Assembly: GCA_025934955.1 (NCBI GenBank)
Contig: JAICWE010000015.1
Location: 1-57,971 of the forward strand
Origin: Gemmatimonadales bacterium
GTDB taxonomy: Bacteria > Gemmatimonadota > Gemmatimonadetes > Gemmatimonadales > GWC2-71-9
Length of the DNA: 57,971 nucleotides
Direction: 5' to 3'
Shown in pieces: positions 7,431 to 15,142 of the stretch. Position numbers and translations under genes: made by a program. Position 1 is the first letter of the stretch, and every line of letters begins with the position of its first letter. A model generated the notes under the pieces. It had not been told where the DNA came from. It was given only the letters and a program-made list of their open reading frames with translations, and searched no databases.

Positions 7431-9283
7431 GCGCCGGCTGCGGCCCGTGGACCGAGCCGCCGCGCCTCGCCCACCCGCACCGTCACACCGCGGCGATCGC
7501 TCCACTCCAGCAGCGGAATGATGAACTTGCGACTGGCGCCGGTGGCGTCACGGAGCGCCGCCGGGGTGATCTCGCCGACGGCGGCCACGTCACGCAACAC
7601 CTGGACGAACCGCTCCAGCGCCTCGCGCGCGTAGTAGCGATCCCGCTCCACCGCCTCGAGCCGGCCAGCCGCCGCTGCGCTTCGAAGGATCGCGGCCACG
7701 TCGCGCCGGCCGAGCGCCGTCTCCAGCTCCGGCACGCTGGGGGGCGTGAGCCCCGCGCGAGCCACCTCGTCCACCACCCGCGCCATGTCGGCCTCACCGG
7801 CCACCGCGCGCGGTGCGAAGCCCGGCAACGCCGCGAATCCGTCGGCCAGCACCAGCTTCCGCGCCACCGCGAGCTGGGCTATGGCGGCCTCCGCCATCCA
7901 CGGCGGCTCGGGGAGCGAGCGGCGCAGCGTCTCCACCGATGCACCCCGCTCCGTGGGATGCGTTCGGTGATACGCGCGGACGTGCTCGACCGCTGCCAGG
8001 CCCGCGTCGTCGAGCACGGCCGCGAGCGCCACCCGATCGCCGATGCTGCGAAGGCGGATGTCGCCTGCGACGAGCGGGCCGACCTCGGCGGGCGTGAGCC
8101 CCGAGAGGATCGGGAGCAGCGCGCGGTCGACGCCGCCCTGCCGGCGGCGAAGCAGCGCGCCGATGCGCGTCGCCGCGTCCGCCGCGGCGAGCGCGCCGTC
8201 GGGACGGCGGGCGCGACGCGGCGGCGCCGGGTCGAGCACCCGCCCGCCGCCGATCGTGACCACCGGGCTGAAGCTCCGCAGCACGAAGCGATCGCCACCG
8301 CGTGCCACCACGGGCGTCTCGAGTGCCAGTCGCACCAGGCCACCGTCGCCCGGGGCGATCGCTCCGGTGCCCGACACCCGCGCGAGCACCTGCGCCGTGC
8401 CGAGGTGGACCCGCACGCGGGTGCGCGGCGCGAGCGGCCGCGGCGCATCGTGCGCCAGGGTGATCTCGGCGTCGAGCGCGGTACTCGCGGCCCATGGCGC
8501 GTCGGCGGCGACCACGGTCTCGCCGCGGCCTGCGTCGCTCCGCTCGACGCCGGAGAGTCCGAGCGCGATGCGCGCGCCCGGCTCGGTCCGCTCGGCGGCG
8601 GCGCCGTGGCTCTCGATCGAGCGCACCCGTGCCTCGATTCCTGCGGGCAGGAGCCGGACGTGATCGCCGGGGCGGGCGCAGCCGCTCCACGCCGTGCCGG
8701 TGACCACGGTGCCGGTGCCGGCGATGGTGAAGGCGCGGTCCACCGGCAGCCGGAAGAGATCGTCGCGCGCGCGGGGCCGCACGCGAGCGGCGGCCGCGCC
8801 CAGGCGAGCGCGCAGCTCGTCCAGACCGAGCCCGCTCCGGGCCGACACCGCCAGCGGCGGCTCGAACGCGACCGCCGACGTCGCCACCCACTCGGCGACC
8901 TCGGCGAGCATGAGCTCGAGCCAGTCGGGCTCGGCGAGATCCGCCTTGGTGACGACCGGAATGCCTGACGGGACCTCGAGCTGCTCCAGCACCAGCAGGT
9001 GCTCGCGGGTCTGCGGCATGATGCCTTCGTCGGCCGCGACGACGAGCAGCGCCACGTCCACACCGGACGCGCCCGCCACCATGGTCCGCACGAAATCCTC
9101 GTGGCCCGGCACGTCCACCACGCCGGCGACGATGCCGCCCGGCAGCGGCAGCGGTGCGAAGCCCAGGTCGATGGTGATGCCGCGGCGCTGCTCCTCCGCG
9201 TGGCGGTCCATCGCGCGGCCGGTGAGGGCGGTCACCAGCGCCGACTTGCCGTGGTCGATGTGGCCCGCGGTGCCGATGATCAC
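7427..9283 (-). CDS. selB: Selenocysteine-specific elongation factor SelB, 618 aa
   Basis: SelB brings selenocysteyl-tRNA to the ribosome at UGA codons followed by a SECIS hairpin. The N-terminal GTPase shows G-T-A-G-H-I-D-H-G-K-S (about 4-14), R-G-I-T-I-D-L-G, D-V-P-G-H-E-D-F (about 57-64) and V-T-K-A-D-L. EF-Tu-like beta-barrels follow, then four C-terminal winged helices; the last includes S-R-K-F-I-I-P-L-L-E-W-S-D-R near 590. The start is GTG 9283, overlapping the recO stop as GTGA; V-I-I-G-T-A-G-H is the normal SelB beginning. A GTG 12 nt upstream is the alternative. No selA, selC or selD is in the window. It is the last gene of the btu-recO-selB run. Confidence 0.93.
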   Translation of the reverse strand: MIIGTAGHIDHGKSALVTALTGRAMDRHAEEQRRGITIDLGFAPLPLPGGIVAGVVDVPGHEDFVRTMVAGASGVDVALLVVAADEGIMPQTREHLLVLEQLEVPSGIPVVTKADLAEPDWLELMLAEVAEWVATSAVAFEPPLAVSARSGLGLDELRARLGAAAARVRPRARDDLFRLPVDRAFTIAGTGTVVTGTAWSGCARPGDHVRLLPAGIEARVRSIESHGAAAERTEPGARIALGLSGVERSDAGRGETVVAADAPWAASTALDAEITLAHDAPRPLAPRTRVRVHLGTAQVLARVSGTGAIAPGDGGLVRLALETPVVARGGDRFVLRSFSPVVTIGGGRVLDPAPPRRARRPDGALAAADAATRIGALLRRRQGGVDRALLPILSGLTPAEVGPLVAGDIRLRSIGDRVALAAVLDDAGLAAVEHVRAYHRTHPTERGASVETLRRSLPEPPWMAEAAIAQLAVARKLVLADGFAALPGFAPRAVAGEADMARVVDEVARAGLTPPSVPELETALGRRDVAAILRSAAAAGRLEAVERDRYYAREALERFVQVLRDVAAVGEITPAALRDATGASRKFIIPLLEWSDRRGVTVRVGEARRLGPRAAAGA

Positions 9284-10041
9284 GCCACCGTCCACGGGCG
9301 CCGCAGCCAGAACTCGAGCGCCGGCAGCTCGGCGCCTTCGCCGAGGTGGAAGCGGATGTAGCGGGAGAGGAGCCGGCGGTGCGACGCCGCGTGGCGCTGG
9401 TCGAGAAGCGGCAGCTCGCCGGCGGGATCGAGCAGCGCGGTGAGGTCGGCGCGGGCGTCCGGCGGCAGACTGCTGGCGCCGTGCCGGGCGGCGCACGCGG
9501 CGCAGAGCGCGCCGCCTTCGCGGGTATTGAACGGCAACGCGCCATCGGGCGGCAACGGCTGCCCGTCGCGGGCGCAGCTCTCGAGCGCCGGCGCGAAGCC
9601 GAGCACGCTGACCAGCCGCCAGAGCGTGCGGAGCGCGATCTGGTCGAGCGCGGCGGGCGGGGTCACCTCGAGCAGGCCGAGCGCGTCGCGCAGCAGATCG
9701 TAGCTCGCCGCGTGCGGATCGGCCGGCGCGAAGCGCAGCATGACCTCCGCCAGCGCGCTGGCCGCGGCGTAGCGCCCCACATCGGCGGCGAGGCCGACGG
9801 GAACGCGCGTGATGTCGAAGGCGGTGAGAACGTGCAGCTCGCGGTGCTCCTTGGTGAGGAGCTGCGCCACGCCGTCGCTCAGGAGTTGCAGCGCCGCGCC
9901 GAAGCGGCTCCGGGGCCGGAGAGCACCTTTGGCGATCGCGCTCTGCACCCCCAGCTCGCGGGTGGCGAGCCGGACGATCTTCGACGTCTCGCCGTAGCGA
10001 AGCGCGCTCAGCACGATCGCCGGCGTGGTGACCAGGGTCAT
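9280..10041 (-). CDS. recO: DNA repair protein RecO, 253 aa
   Basis: RecO anneals ssDNA and helps RecR load RecA at gaps (RecFOR pathway). An N-terminal OB fold (T-P-A-I-V-L-S-A-L-R-Y-G-E-T-S-K-I-V, with the typical G-A-L-R-P-R-S-R-F near 40) precedes a helical domain. A Cys-rich patch near residues 180-190 (G-G-A-L-C-A-A-C) lies where many RecO proteins bind zinc, and the ending L-L-S-R-Y-I-R-F-H-L-G is also family-like. The gene begins 18 bp after btuB and overlaps selB by 4 nt, so it may be carried on B12-controlled transcripts unless an internal promoter exists inside btuB. Confidence 0.9.
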   Translation of the reverse strand: MTLVTTPAIVLSALRYGETSKIVRLATRELGVQSAIAKGALRPRSRFGAALQLLSDGVAQLLTKEHRELHVLTAFDITRVPVGLAADVGRYAAASALAEVMLRFAPADPHAASYDLLRDALGLLEVTPPAALDQIALRTLWRLVSVLGFAPALESCARDGQPLPPDGALPFNTREGGALCAACAARHGASSLPPDARADLTALLDPAGELPLLDQRHAASHRRLLSRYIRFHLGEGAELPALEFWLRRPWTVA

Positions 10042-10059
10042 GCCGAAATCTATGCGCGC

Positions 10060-12036
10060 TCAGTAGCCGACCTGCGCTCCGGCGTAGATCCCTCGCCCGG
10101 GCGTCCGGAAGCCCACGACCGACGCGTAGTCCTTGTCGAACAGGTTCTCCGCGCGAAGCGTGAGCGTGACCGACGGCCGGCCCGGCCCACGGCGCACCAG
10201 GTCCGCCGTCGCGGCGACGTCCACCGTCGCGTAGGCCGGAAGCGTCACCCGCGCCGAGGGAAACTGCGCAAAGTCGATGTCCTCCCGCGCGCCGACCGCG
10301 TTCACGTCGAGCGCGAGCGTCGCACGGCGGAGCCCGAGCCACCGAAGACCGACGCGCCCCGAGTGCGCGGGCCGGCGGATGAGGTGCTGCCCTTCCGCGA
10401 TCACCGACCCCGGATCGGTGCTGCCGCCCGCGTCGGTGACGCGTGTGGCGAGCCAGGTGTGCTCCGCGCTCACCCGCAGGTCGGCGGGCAGCGCCGCGGC
10501 GAGCTGGAGCTCGATGCCGTGCGCGTTTGCGCCGGCGACGTTCCGGTAATTCGGCTGGCCGGGCGTGGCGTTGGTGAACTGGATCAGATCCCGGAAGTGT
10601 TGGTCGAAGTACGTGGCGCCCACGGTGGCGCGGCCGCGCAGGAGCGGCTGCTCGATGGCGGCCTCCCACGTGGTCGCACGCTCCGGCGTCAGCGCCGGAT
10701 TGCCGACCTCGAACGCGGAGTTGGCGAAGTTCTCCTCGAAGGACGGCGCCTTGAACGCGGTGCCGGCGGTCGCGCGGAGCCGCGTGCCGGTGGCGAACCG
10801 GTACGCCGCTCCGGTACGCCAGGTCCGGAAGGTGCCGAACGCGCTGTTGTGGTCCAGGCGTCCGCCCACCGTGACGTTGAGCGCGCCCACCGGCTGGAGC
10901 AGCGCCTGGACGTACCCGCTCGTGGTGTGGCGATGGCGCGGGTCGAGTGTCGGCGCCTCGGTGGTGTCGTCGAGTCCGGGCGTGAAGCCGAGCGTGACGC
11001 GGCGATCGCGCTCCAGCTCGAGCGCGCTGCCTGCGGTGAGCGTCACGGCCGCGATGGGCGACGCGATGACGCGGAGGTCCGCGCTCCTCCGCGAGAGCGT
11101 GTAATCGCTGCGCTGCGATGGCTGCGGGTCGAACTGGTCGCGGTCGGTGGAGTAGCCGCCGGAGGCGTCGTGCGAGGCGAGGGCCAGTCGCGCCACCACG
11201 CTCCCGCCGAATTGATGTCCCGCGTCGAGCCCGGCGGTGATGCTGCGCTCGTGCGTGAGCTGGGTGCTGTCGCTCGGCACCCCGCTGAAATCCGTGGGGA
11301 AGTGGGAGTGATTGTCGGCGAACCGGCCGGTGAGCGACACATCGTTCCGCCGGCCGAGGGACGAGTGCAGCGCGCCGCTCGCGACGGTGTTGCCATACTG
11401 ATCGTTGAAATCATAGATGCCGTCGCTGTGATGCCGCGCCAGGTCGGCGGACCAGCCGAAGCCGCCGCTCCCGCCGTCGGCGCCCAAGCTCCCCCGCGCG
11501 CTGCCGAAGCTGCCGCCCTCGCCGCCCGCGTGCAGGTGGGTGCCGGTGCCGCCCCGACGGGTGAAGACCTGGACCACGCCCGCGACCGCGTCGGAGCCGT
11601 ACAGCACGCTCGCGGGGCCGCGCACCACCTCGATCCGCTCGACGTTGTCGGTCGTGAGACTGGAGAAATCGTACAGGCCGCCGGGCTGATTCACCGGCAC
11701 ACCGTCCACCAGCACCTTCACGTAGCGGCTCTCGCCGCCGCGGAGGAAGAGCGACGTCACGCCGCCGAACGAGCCCTGCCGCACGACCGCCGCGCCGGGC
11801 ACATCCCGCAGCGCGTCGGCCACGGTGGCGAGGCCGCGCTCGCGCAGCTCGTCTCCGGTGATCACCGTGACGGACGAGGTCACCTTGTCGGCCGCGGTCG
11901 GCAGCCGCGTCGCGGTGACGACGACCGGTGGAAGCAGCACCGTATCGCGCTGCTGGGCCGCGACGGAGGAGGCGCCGCAGGCCGCGAGGCCGAGCAGGGC
12001 GGCGAACGATCGAACGGCGGGTCGGCGGGGCGACAT
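10060..12036 (-). CDS. btuB: BtuB-type TonB-dependent outer-membrane receptor, 658 aa
   Basis: Imports cobalamin across the outer membrane with energy from TonB. A signal peptide (about 1-28, S-V-A-A|Q) is followed by a TonB box V-V-V-T-A-T-R-L-P (about 38-46), a plug domain (V-T-V-I-T-G-D-E-L-R-E-R-G, then V-E-R-I-E-V-V-R-G-P-A-S-V-L-Y-G-S-D-A-V-A-G-V near 130-155), and a 22-strand type barrel ending in an aromatic residue (G-A-Q-V-G-Y). It is annotated as a B12 receptor because it is the fourth gene of a riboswitch-led btuFCDB unit; the plug is of the BtuB/FepA class and does not prove the ligand. The start ATG 12036 has an AGGAG upstream. It follows btuD by 32 bp. Confidence 0.9.
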   Translation of the reverse strand: MSPRRPAVRSFAALLGLAACGASSVAAQQRDTVLLPPVVVTATRLPTAADKVTSSVTVITGDELRERGLATVADALRDVPGAAVVRQGSFGGVTSLFLRGGESRYVKVLVDGVPVNQPGGLYDFSSLTTDNVERIEVVRGPASVLYGSDAVAGVVQVFTRRGGTGTHLHAGGEGGSFGSARGSLGADGGSGGFGWSADLARHHSDGIYDFNDQYGNTVASGALHSSLGRRNDVSLTGRFADNHSHFPTDFSGVPSDSTQLTHERSITAGLDAGHQFGGSVVARLALASHDASGGYSTDRDQFDPQPSQRSDYTLSRRSADLRVIASPIAAVTLTAGSALELERDRRVTLGFTPGLDDTTEAPTLDPRHRHTTSGYVQALLQPVGALNVTVGGRLDHNSAFGTFRTWRTGAAYRFATGTRLRATAGTAFKAPSFEENFANSAFEVGNPALTPERATTWEAAIEQPLLRGRATVGATYFDQHFRDLIQFTNATPGQPNYRNVAGANAHGIELQLAAALPADLRVSAEHTWLATRVTDAGGSTDPGSVIAEGQHLIRRPAHSGRVGLRWLGLRRATLALDVNAVGAREDIDFAQFPSARVTLPAYATVDVAATADLVRRGPGRPSVTLTLRAENLFDKDYASVVGFRTPGRGIYAGAQVGY

Positions 12037-12068
12037 GGGACCGCGGCTCCTGGGGTGAAGGGACCCGC

Positions 12069-12857
12069 TCACGACGCCGGCTCGCCCGGGCGGAGCGGAA
12101 CGACCTGCGGCGCGCCGTCGCACCACGTCGTGACGGCGACCGGCCAGTGAAAGACCTGCTCCAGCGCCTCGCGGCGGAGCACCTCACCGGGCGAGCCCGA
12201 CGCGACCAGTCGGCCGCGGCCGAGCAGCAGCAGGCGACTGGCGTAGCGCGCGGCGATGTTGAGCTGGTGGGTGACGACGAGCGCGCCCAATCCGCCGTTC
12301 ACCAGTGCCGCGATCAGCTCGAACAACTCCATCTCGTGCCGCACGTCGAGCGACGCGGTCGGCTCGTCGAGCACCAGCGCGCGGGGCGCCTGCGCCAGCG
12401 CGCGGGCCACGCGGACCCGCTGCCATTCACCGCCGGACAGCGCGTCGCTCGAGCGATCGCGCAGCGACCAGGCGTCGCACTGCTCCAGTGCGGCGCGCAC
12501 CGCCGCGCGGTCCTCCGCCGACGCGGCGGCGAGCGGGCCCAGTCGCGCGTAGCGGCCGAGCATGACGACGTCCTCCACCACGAGCGGGAACGCCGGCTCC
12601 TCGCGCTGGCTCACCACACCGATCACCCGCGCCAGCTCCCGCCGCGACCAGCTCCCGATCGAGCGGCCGAGCACCAGTGCGTCGCCGCCGTCGAGCGGCA
12701 CCAGGCCGAGCAGTGCGCGGAGCAGCGTGGTCTTGCCACAGCCGTTGGGGCCCACGACGGCGACGAGCTCCCCCGGGGCGAGCGTCATGCTCACATCGGC
12801 CAGCGCCGGCTCCGCGCCGCCGGAGTAGCGGACGGTGACACCACGCGCCTCGAGCAT
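12069..12857 (-). CDS. btuD: ABC transporter ATP-binding protein for B12 uptake (BtuD), 262 aa
   Basis: Cytosolic ATPase of the importer. Walker A G-P-N-G-C-G-K-T-T (about 36-44), Q-loop in V-V-S-Q-R-E-E, signature L-S-G-G-E-W-Q-R-V (about 140-148), Walker B A-L-V-L-D-E-P-T (about 160-167) and the switch His in V-V-T-H-Q are all present. Length and motifs fit the FecE/BtuD branch. The ATG at 12857 shares one base with the btuC stop (TGATG), so the two are translationally coupled. Confidence 0.93.
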   Translation of the reverse strand: MLEARGVTVRYSGGAEPALADVSMTLAPGELVAVVGPNGCGKTTLLRALLGLVPLDGGDALVLGRSIGSWSRRELARVIGVVSQREEPAFPLVVEDVVMLGRYARLGPLAAASAEDRAAVRAALEQCDAWSLRDRSSDALSGGEWQRVRVARALAQAPRALVLDEPTASLDVRHEMELFELIAALVNGGLGALVVTHQLNIAARYASRLLLLGRGRLVASGSPGEVLRREALEQVFHWPVAVTTWCDGAPQVVPLRPGEPAS

Positions 12858-13828
12858 CACACCAGCGTCCGCCGGAGGAGCACGGCGAAGAGCGGCACGC
12901 CGACGAGCGCGGTCACCACGCCGGCCGGCAGCTCGAGCGGGCGCACCGCGGTGCGCGCCACCGCGTCGGCGAGCACGAGAAAGACGCCGCCGCCGAGAAA
13001 CGCCAGCGGCAGCACGCTGCCGTGCAGCGGCGACCAGAGCCGTCGCACCGCGTGCGGCACCGCGAGGCCGACGAAGCCGATGATGCCGCACGTCGCCACA
13101 CTCGCCGCCGTCAGGAGCGACGCCGCGAGATAGACGATGCGCTTGGTGCGCTCGACGTCGATGCCCAGGTGCAGCGCGGGCTCCTCGCCCAGGCTCAGCA
13201 GGTCGAGAGAACGGGCCTGGGCCAGCAGCACGAGGGTCGGCAGGACGGCGTAGCCGGAGAAGACGGCGAGCGCGTGCCACGACGCGGCGGAGAATCCGCC
13301 GAGCAGCCAGAGCATCGCGTTCCGCAGCTCCGCCGCGGGCGCGAGCGAGATGACGGCGCTCATCACCGCGCTCGCGAACGCGCCGACGACGACGCCGGCG
13401 AGCAGCAGCACGCGGGCATCGAGCCGCCTGCCGGCGACGACCGCGAGCCGGTACACCAGCGCGACCGCGACGAGCGCACCGACGAAGGCGGCGAGCGGCA
13501 CCGCCCACGCGCCCCCGAGATGCAGCGCGATCGCGATGACGGCACCGAGGCCGGCCCCGCCGGAGAGGCCGAGCAGATAGGGATCGGCGAGCGGGTTCCG
13601 CACCACCGCCTGCAACCCCGCCCCGGTGATCGCGAGCGTGCCGCCGACGAGAAACGCGAGCAGCGTCCGCGGGAGCCGGATCTCCCGCACGATCACGCCC
13701 GCCGGCGCATCGGCGCGGCCGAGCGCATGCCACACCGCCTTCGGCGCGAGTGGCACCGGGCCCACGGCGATGCCCAGGAGCAGCGTCGCCGGAACCAGCA
13801 GCAGGAGCAGCGCGGTCCGTGCGCGCAT
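12857..13828 (-). CDS. btuC: ABC transporter permease for B12 uptake (FecCD family, BtuC), 323 aa
   Basis: An inner-membrane permease with many hydrophobic helices across its whole length. FecCD family marks include R-L-P-R-T-L-L-A-F-L-V-G-G-T-L-A-I-T-G near 50-68, Q-A-V-V-R-N-P-L-A-D-P-Y-L-L-G-L-S-G-G-A-G-L-G near 72-94, and G-I-I-G-F-V-G-L-A-V-P-H-A-V-R near 255-269 (the coupling region contacting BtuD). The start ATG 13828 shares a base with the btuF stop (TGATG); upstream extension is non-homologous. Confidence 0.93.
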   Translation of the reverse strand: MRARTALLLLLVPATLLLGIAVGPVPLAPKAVWHALGRADAPAGVIVREIRLPRTLLAFLVGGTLAITGAGLQAVVRNPLADPYLLGLSGGAGLGAVIAIALHLGGAWAVPLAAFVGALVAVALVYRLAVVAGRRLDARVLLLAGVVVGAFASAVMSAVISLAPAAELRNAMLWLLGGFSAASWHALAVFSGYAVLPTLVLLAQARSLDLLSLGEEPALHLGIDVERTKRIVYLAASLLTAASVATCGIIGFVGLAVPHAVRRLWSPLHGSVLPLAFLGGGVFLVLADAVARTAVRPLELPAGVVTALVGVPLFAVLLRRTLV

Positions 13829-14781
13829 CAGCGGGCCCCGGCCGCGGCGGTGGGCGCCACGGCGGAGAGTTGTGCGGTGAGCCGGCGAATGGCGTCCGCG
13901 GCGCGGGGCGTCGGGCGGTTGAACTCGGAGCCGCTGATCAGGATGATCCGGCGCTCGCGCGCAGCCCGCACCGACTGCCACTCCGGCCGGCCGACGAAGC
14001 GGGGCGGCGCGTCACTCAGCGCGAGGATCACGTCGGGATCGCGCGCGGCCACTGCCTCGGTGCTCACGGTGCCGGACGACGCGGCGATGTCGTCGAAGAG
14101 GTTGCGGCCGCCGGCGCGCTCGATCAGCTCGGTGAGATAGCTCCCCCGCCCCACCGTCGTCGGCGGCTGATCCCATACGAGGAGAAACACCGACGGCCGG
14201 TGTGGGCCCGGCGTAACCGTAGCGGCGGCCACGTCGCGGGTGTACGCGGCGGCGAGTGAGTCGGCCGAGGCGACGTGCCCGGTCAGCGAGCCGAGGAGCC
14301 GGGCGAGCCGCGGCACATCGGAGAGACGATCGGTCGCCAGACGGAGCGCGGGAATGCCCAGCGCGCGGAGCCGGATCGCGACCTCGCCGTTCTGGGCCGA
14401 GTTGTAGAGCAGGACGAGATCGGGGCGGTTCGCGACGATGGCCTCCAGGCTCGGGTTGATGCCGTCACCCAGGCTCGGCACCTTGAGCGCGGCGGCGGGA
14501 TAGTCGCACCAGGTCGTCCGGCCGATGACGCTCGCGCCGGCGCCGAGATCGAAGAGGAGCTCCGTGGTGGCGGGAATCAGCGATGCGATGCGGTGGGCCG
14601 GACGCGCGACACGCACCGTGTCTCCGGCGTCGTCCACGATCCGCGTGCCGGGTGCGGCCGATGCCACGGGCGCACGCTCGGCCGCGCGGCAGCCCGCGAA
14701 GCCGAGCACGAGCGCCGCGAGCGACAGCGATGCCGGCCGGCGGAGCGGTGCGACGAGATGTCGGAAAATGAAGCCGCCCAT
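13828..14781 (-). CDS. btuF: Cobalamin-binding ABC lipoprotein (BtuF-like), 317 aa
   Basis: The substrate-binding protein that hands B12 to BtuCD. A signal with lipobox L-G-F-A-G|C near residue 31 indicates a lipid-anchored periplasmic protein. A helical-backbone (TroA/BtuF) fold follows: R-I-A-S-L-I-P-A-T-T-E-L-L-F-D-L-G, V-I-G-R-T-T-W-C-D-Y-P, then N-P-S-L-E-A-I-V-A-N-R-P-D-L-V, and the second lobe with G-R-G-S-Y-L-T-E-L-I-E-R-A-G-G-R-N-L. It is the first gene after the cobalamin riboswitch. The ATG at 14781 lies inside the 3' arm of a perfect 11-bp hairpin (14776-14805), which suggests translation control. Upstream in-frame ATG at 14853 is less likely because it falls in the riboswitch leader. 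Confidence 0.88.
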   Translation of the reverse strand: MGGFIFRHLVAPLRRPASLSLAALVLGFAGCRAAERAPVASAAPGTRIVDDAGDTVRVARPAHRIASLIPATTELLFDLGAGASVIGRTTWCDYPAAALKVPSLGDGINPSLEAIVANRPDLVLLYNSAQNGEVAIRLRALGIPALRLATDRLSDVPRLARLLGSLTGHVASADSLAAAYTRDVAAATVTPGPHRPSVFLLVWDQPPTTVGRGSYLTELIERAGGRNLFDDIAASSGTVSTEAVAARDPDVILALSDAPPRFVGRPEWQSVRAARERRIILISGSEFNRPTPRAADAIRRLTAQLSAVAPTAAAGAR

Positions 14782-14805
14782 CTTCGGGGCAGATCGAAGA
14801 TGGGC
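14776..14805 (-). promoter_or_regulatory. Hairpin enclosing the btuF start codon (candidate riboswitch expression platform)
   Basis: A perfect inverted repeat, GCCCATCTTCG (minus-strand 14805-14795) and CGAAGATGGGC (14786-14776), with an 8-nt loop. The second arm holds the btuF ATG (14781-14779). When folded, the initiation codon would be buried. A short T-rich stretch (CATTTTCC) follows a few nt later, so a weak terminator is the alternative reading. A second hairpin, CGCCACC/GGTGGCG (14860-14898), shares one base with the riboswitch P1 stem. Confidence 0.6.
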
Positions 14806-14897
14806 GGGACCGGCGCGGCCGCGCGCAGGGATGCGCGCCGGCAGCAGGAGCACTGGTCACGCCACCGTCCCCTCCCCCGAGGGTTGTGTGGTGGCGC

Positions 14898-15085
14898 GAA
14901 CGGAGAGGTCTCCTGGCTTCGGGCCTCCGCTCGCCTTCCCAGGACACCAGCTCCCAGTGGCTCGGTGAGCGGAGCACCGCCGTCGGCTGCGCGCGTCCGG
15001 ATCTGCGCGACTGGCGACGATGGTTGCCCGTTACAGTGGCGGGGCCGCGCCGGACTTGCACCGGCTTCCGAGCGTCCGCGTTCGC
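14898..15085 (-). promoter_or_regulatory. Cobalamin (B12) riboswitch upstream of btuFCDB
   Basis: On the minus strand the leader shows the conserved order of a cobalamin riboswitch: GGAAGCCGGTGCAAGTCC, then the B12-box region GCCCCGCCACTGTAACGG (around 15029-15046), then GCCACTGGGAG and CTGGGAAGGCG, then GAAGCCAGGAGACC near 14910. A 7-bp P1 stem, GCGAACG (15085-15079) with CGTTCGC (14904-14898), closes the element. Adenosyl- or methylcobalamin binding normally shuts off the downstream genes. A promoter (15112-15142) lies just upstream and the btuF gene begins about 117 nt after the element. Together with flanking leader, this fills the only gene-free stretch over 300 bases in the window (14782-15116). 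Confidence 0.95.
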
Positions 15086-15111
15086 AGGTACGTCAGTTGT
15101 CGAACTCGCGG

Positions 15112-15142
15112 CTAAGCTATGAGGTCCCGCCGCCGGTCGCAA
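15112..15142 (-). promoter_or_regulatory. Candidate promoter of the riboswitch-btu unit
   Basis: TTGCGA (15137-15142), 17 bp, TAGCTTAG (15112-15119) on the minus strand. The expected start site near 15105 falls about 20 nt before the riboswitch P1 stem. The -10 begins with the TAG stop codon of the exported-protein gene upstream. Confidence 0.55.

Noticed and set aside
9346..12150. Very long open frame on the plus strand opposite recO and btuB
   Set aside because: It is antisense to two clear families, Arg/Gly-rich, with no recognisable domain; it results from the GC-rich codon pattern. The same holds for long plus-strand frames opposite clpB (4673-6904) and metK/ptsI (16511-18547).
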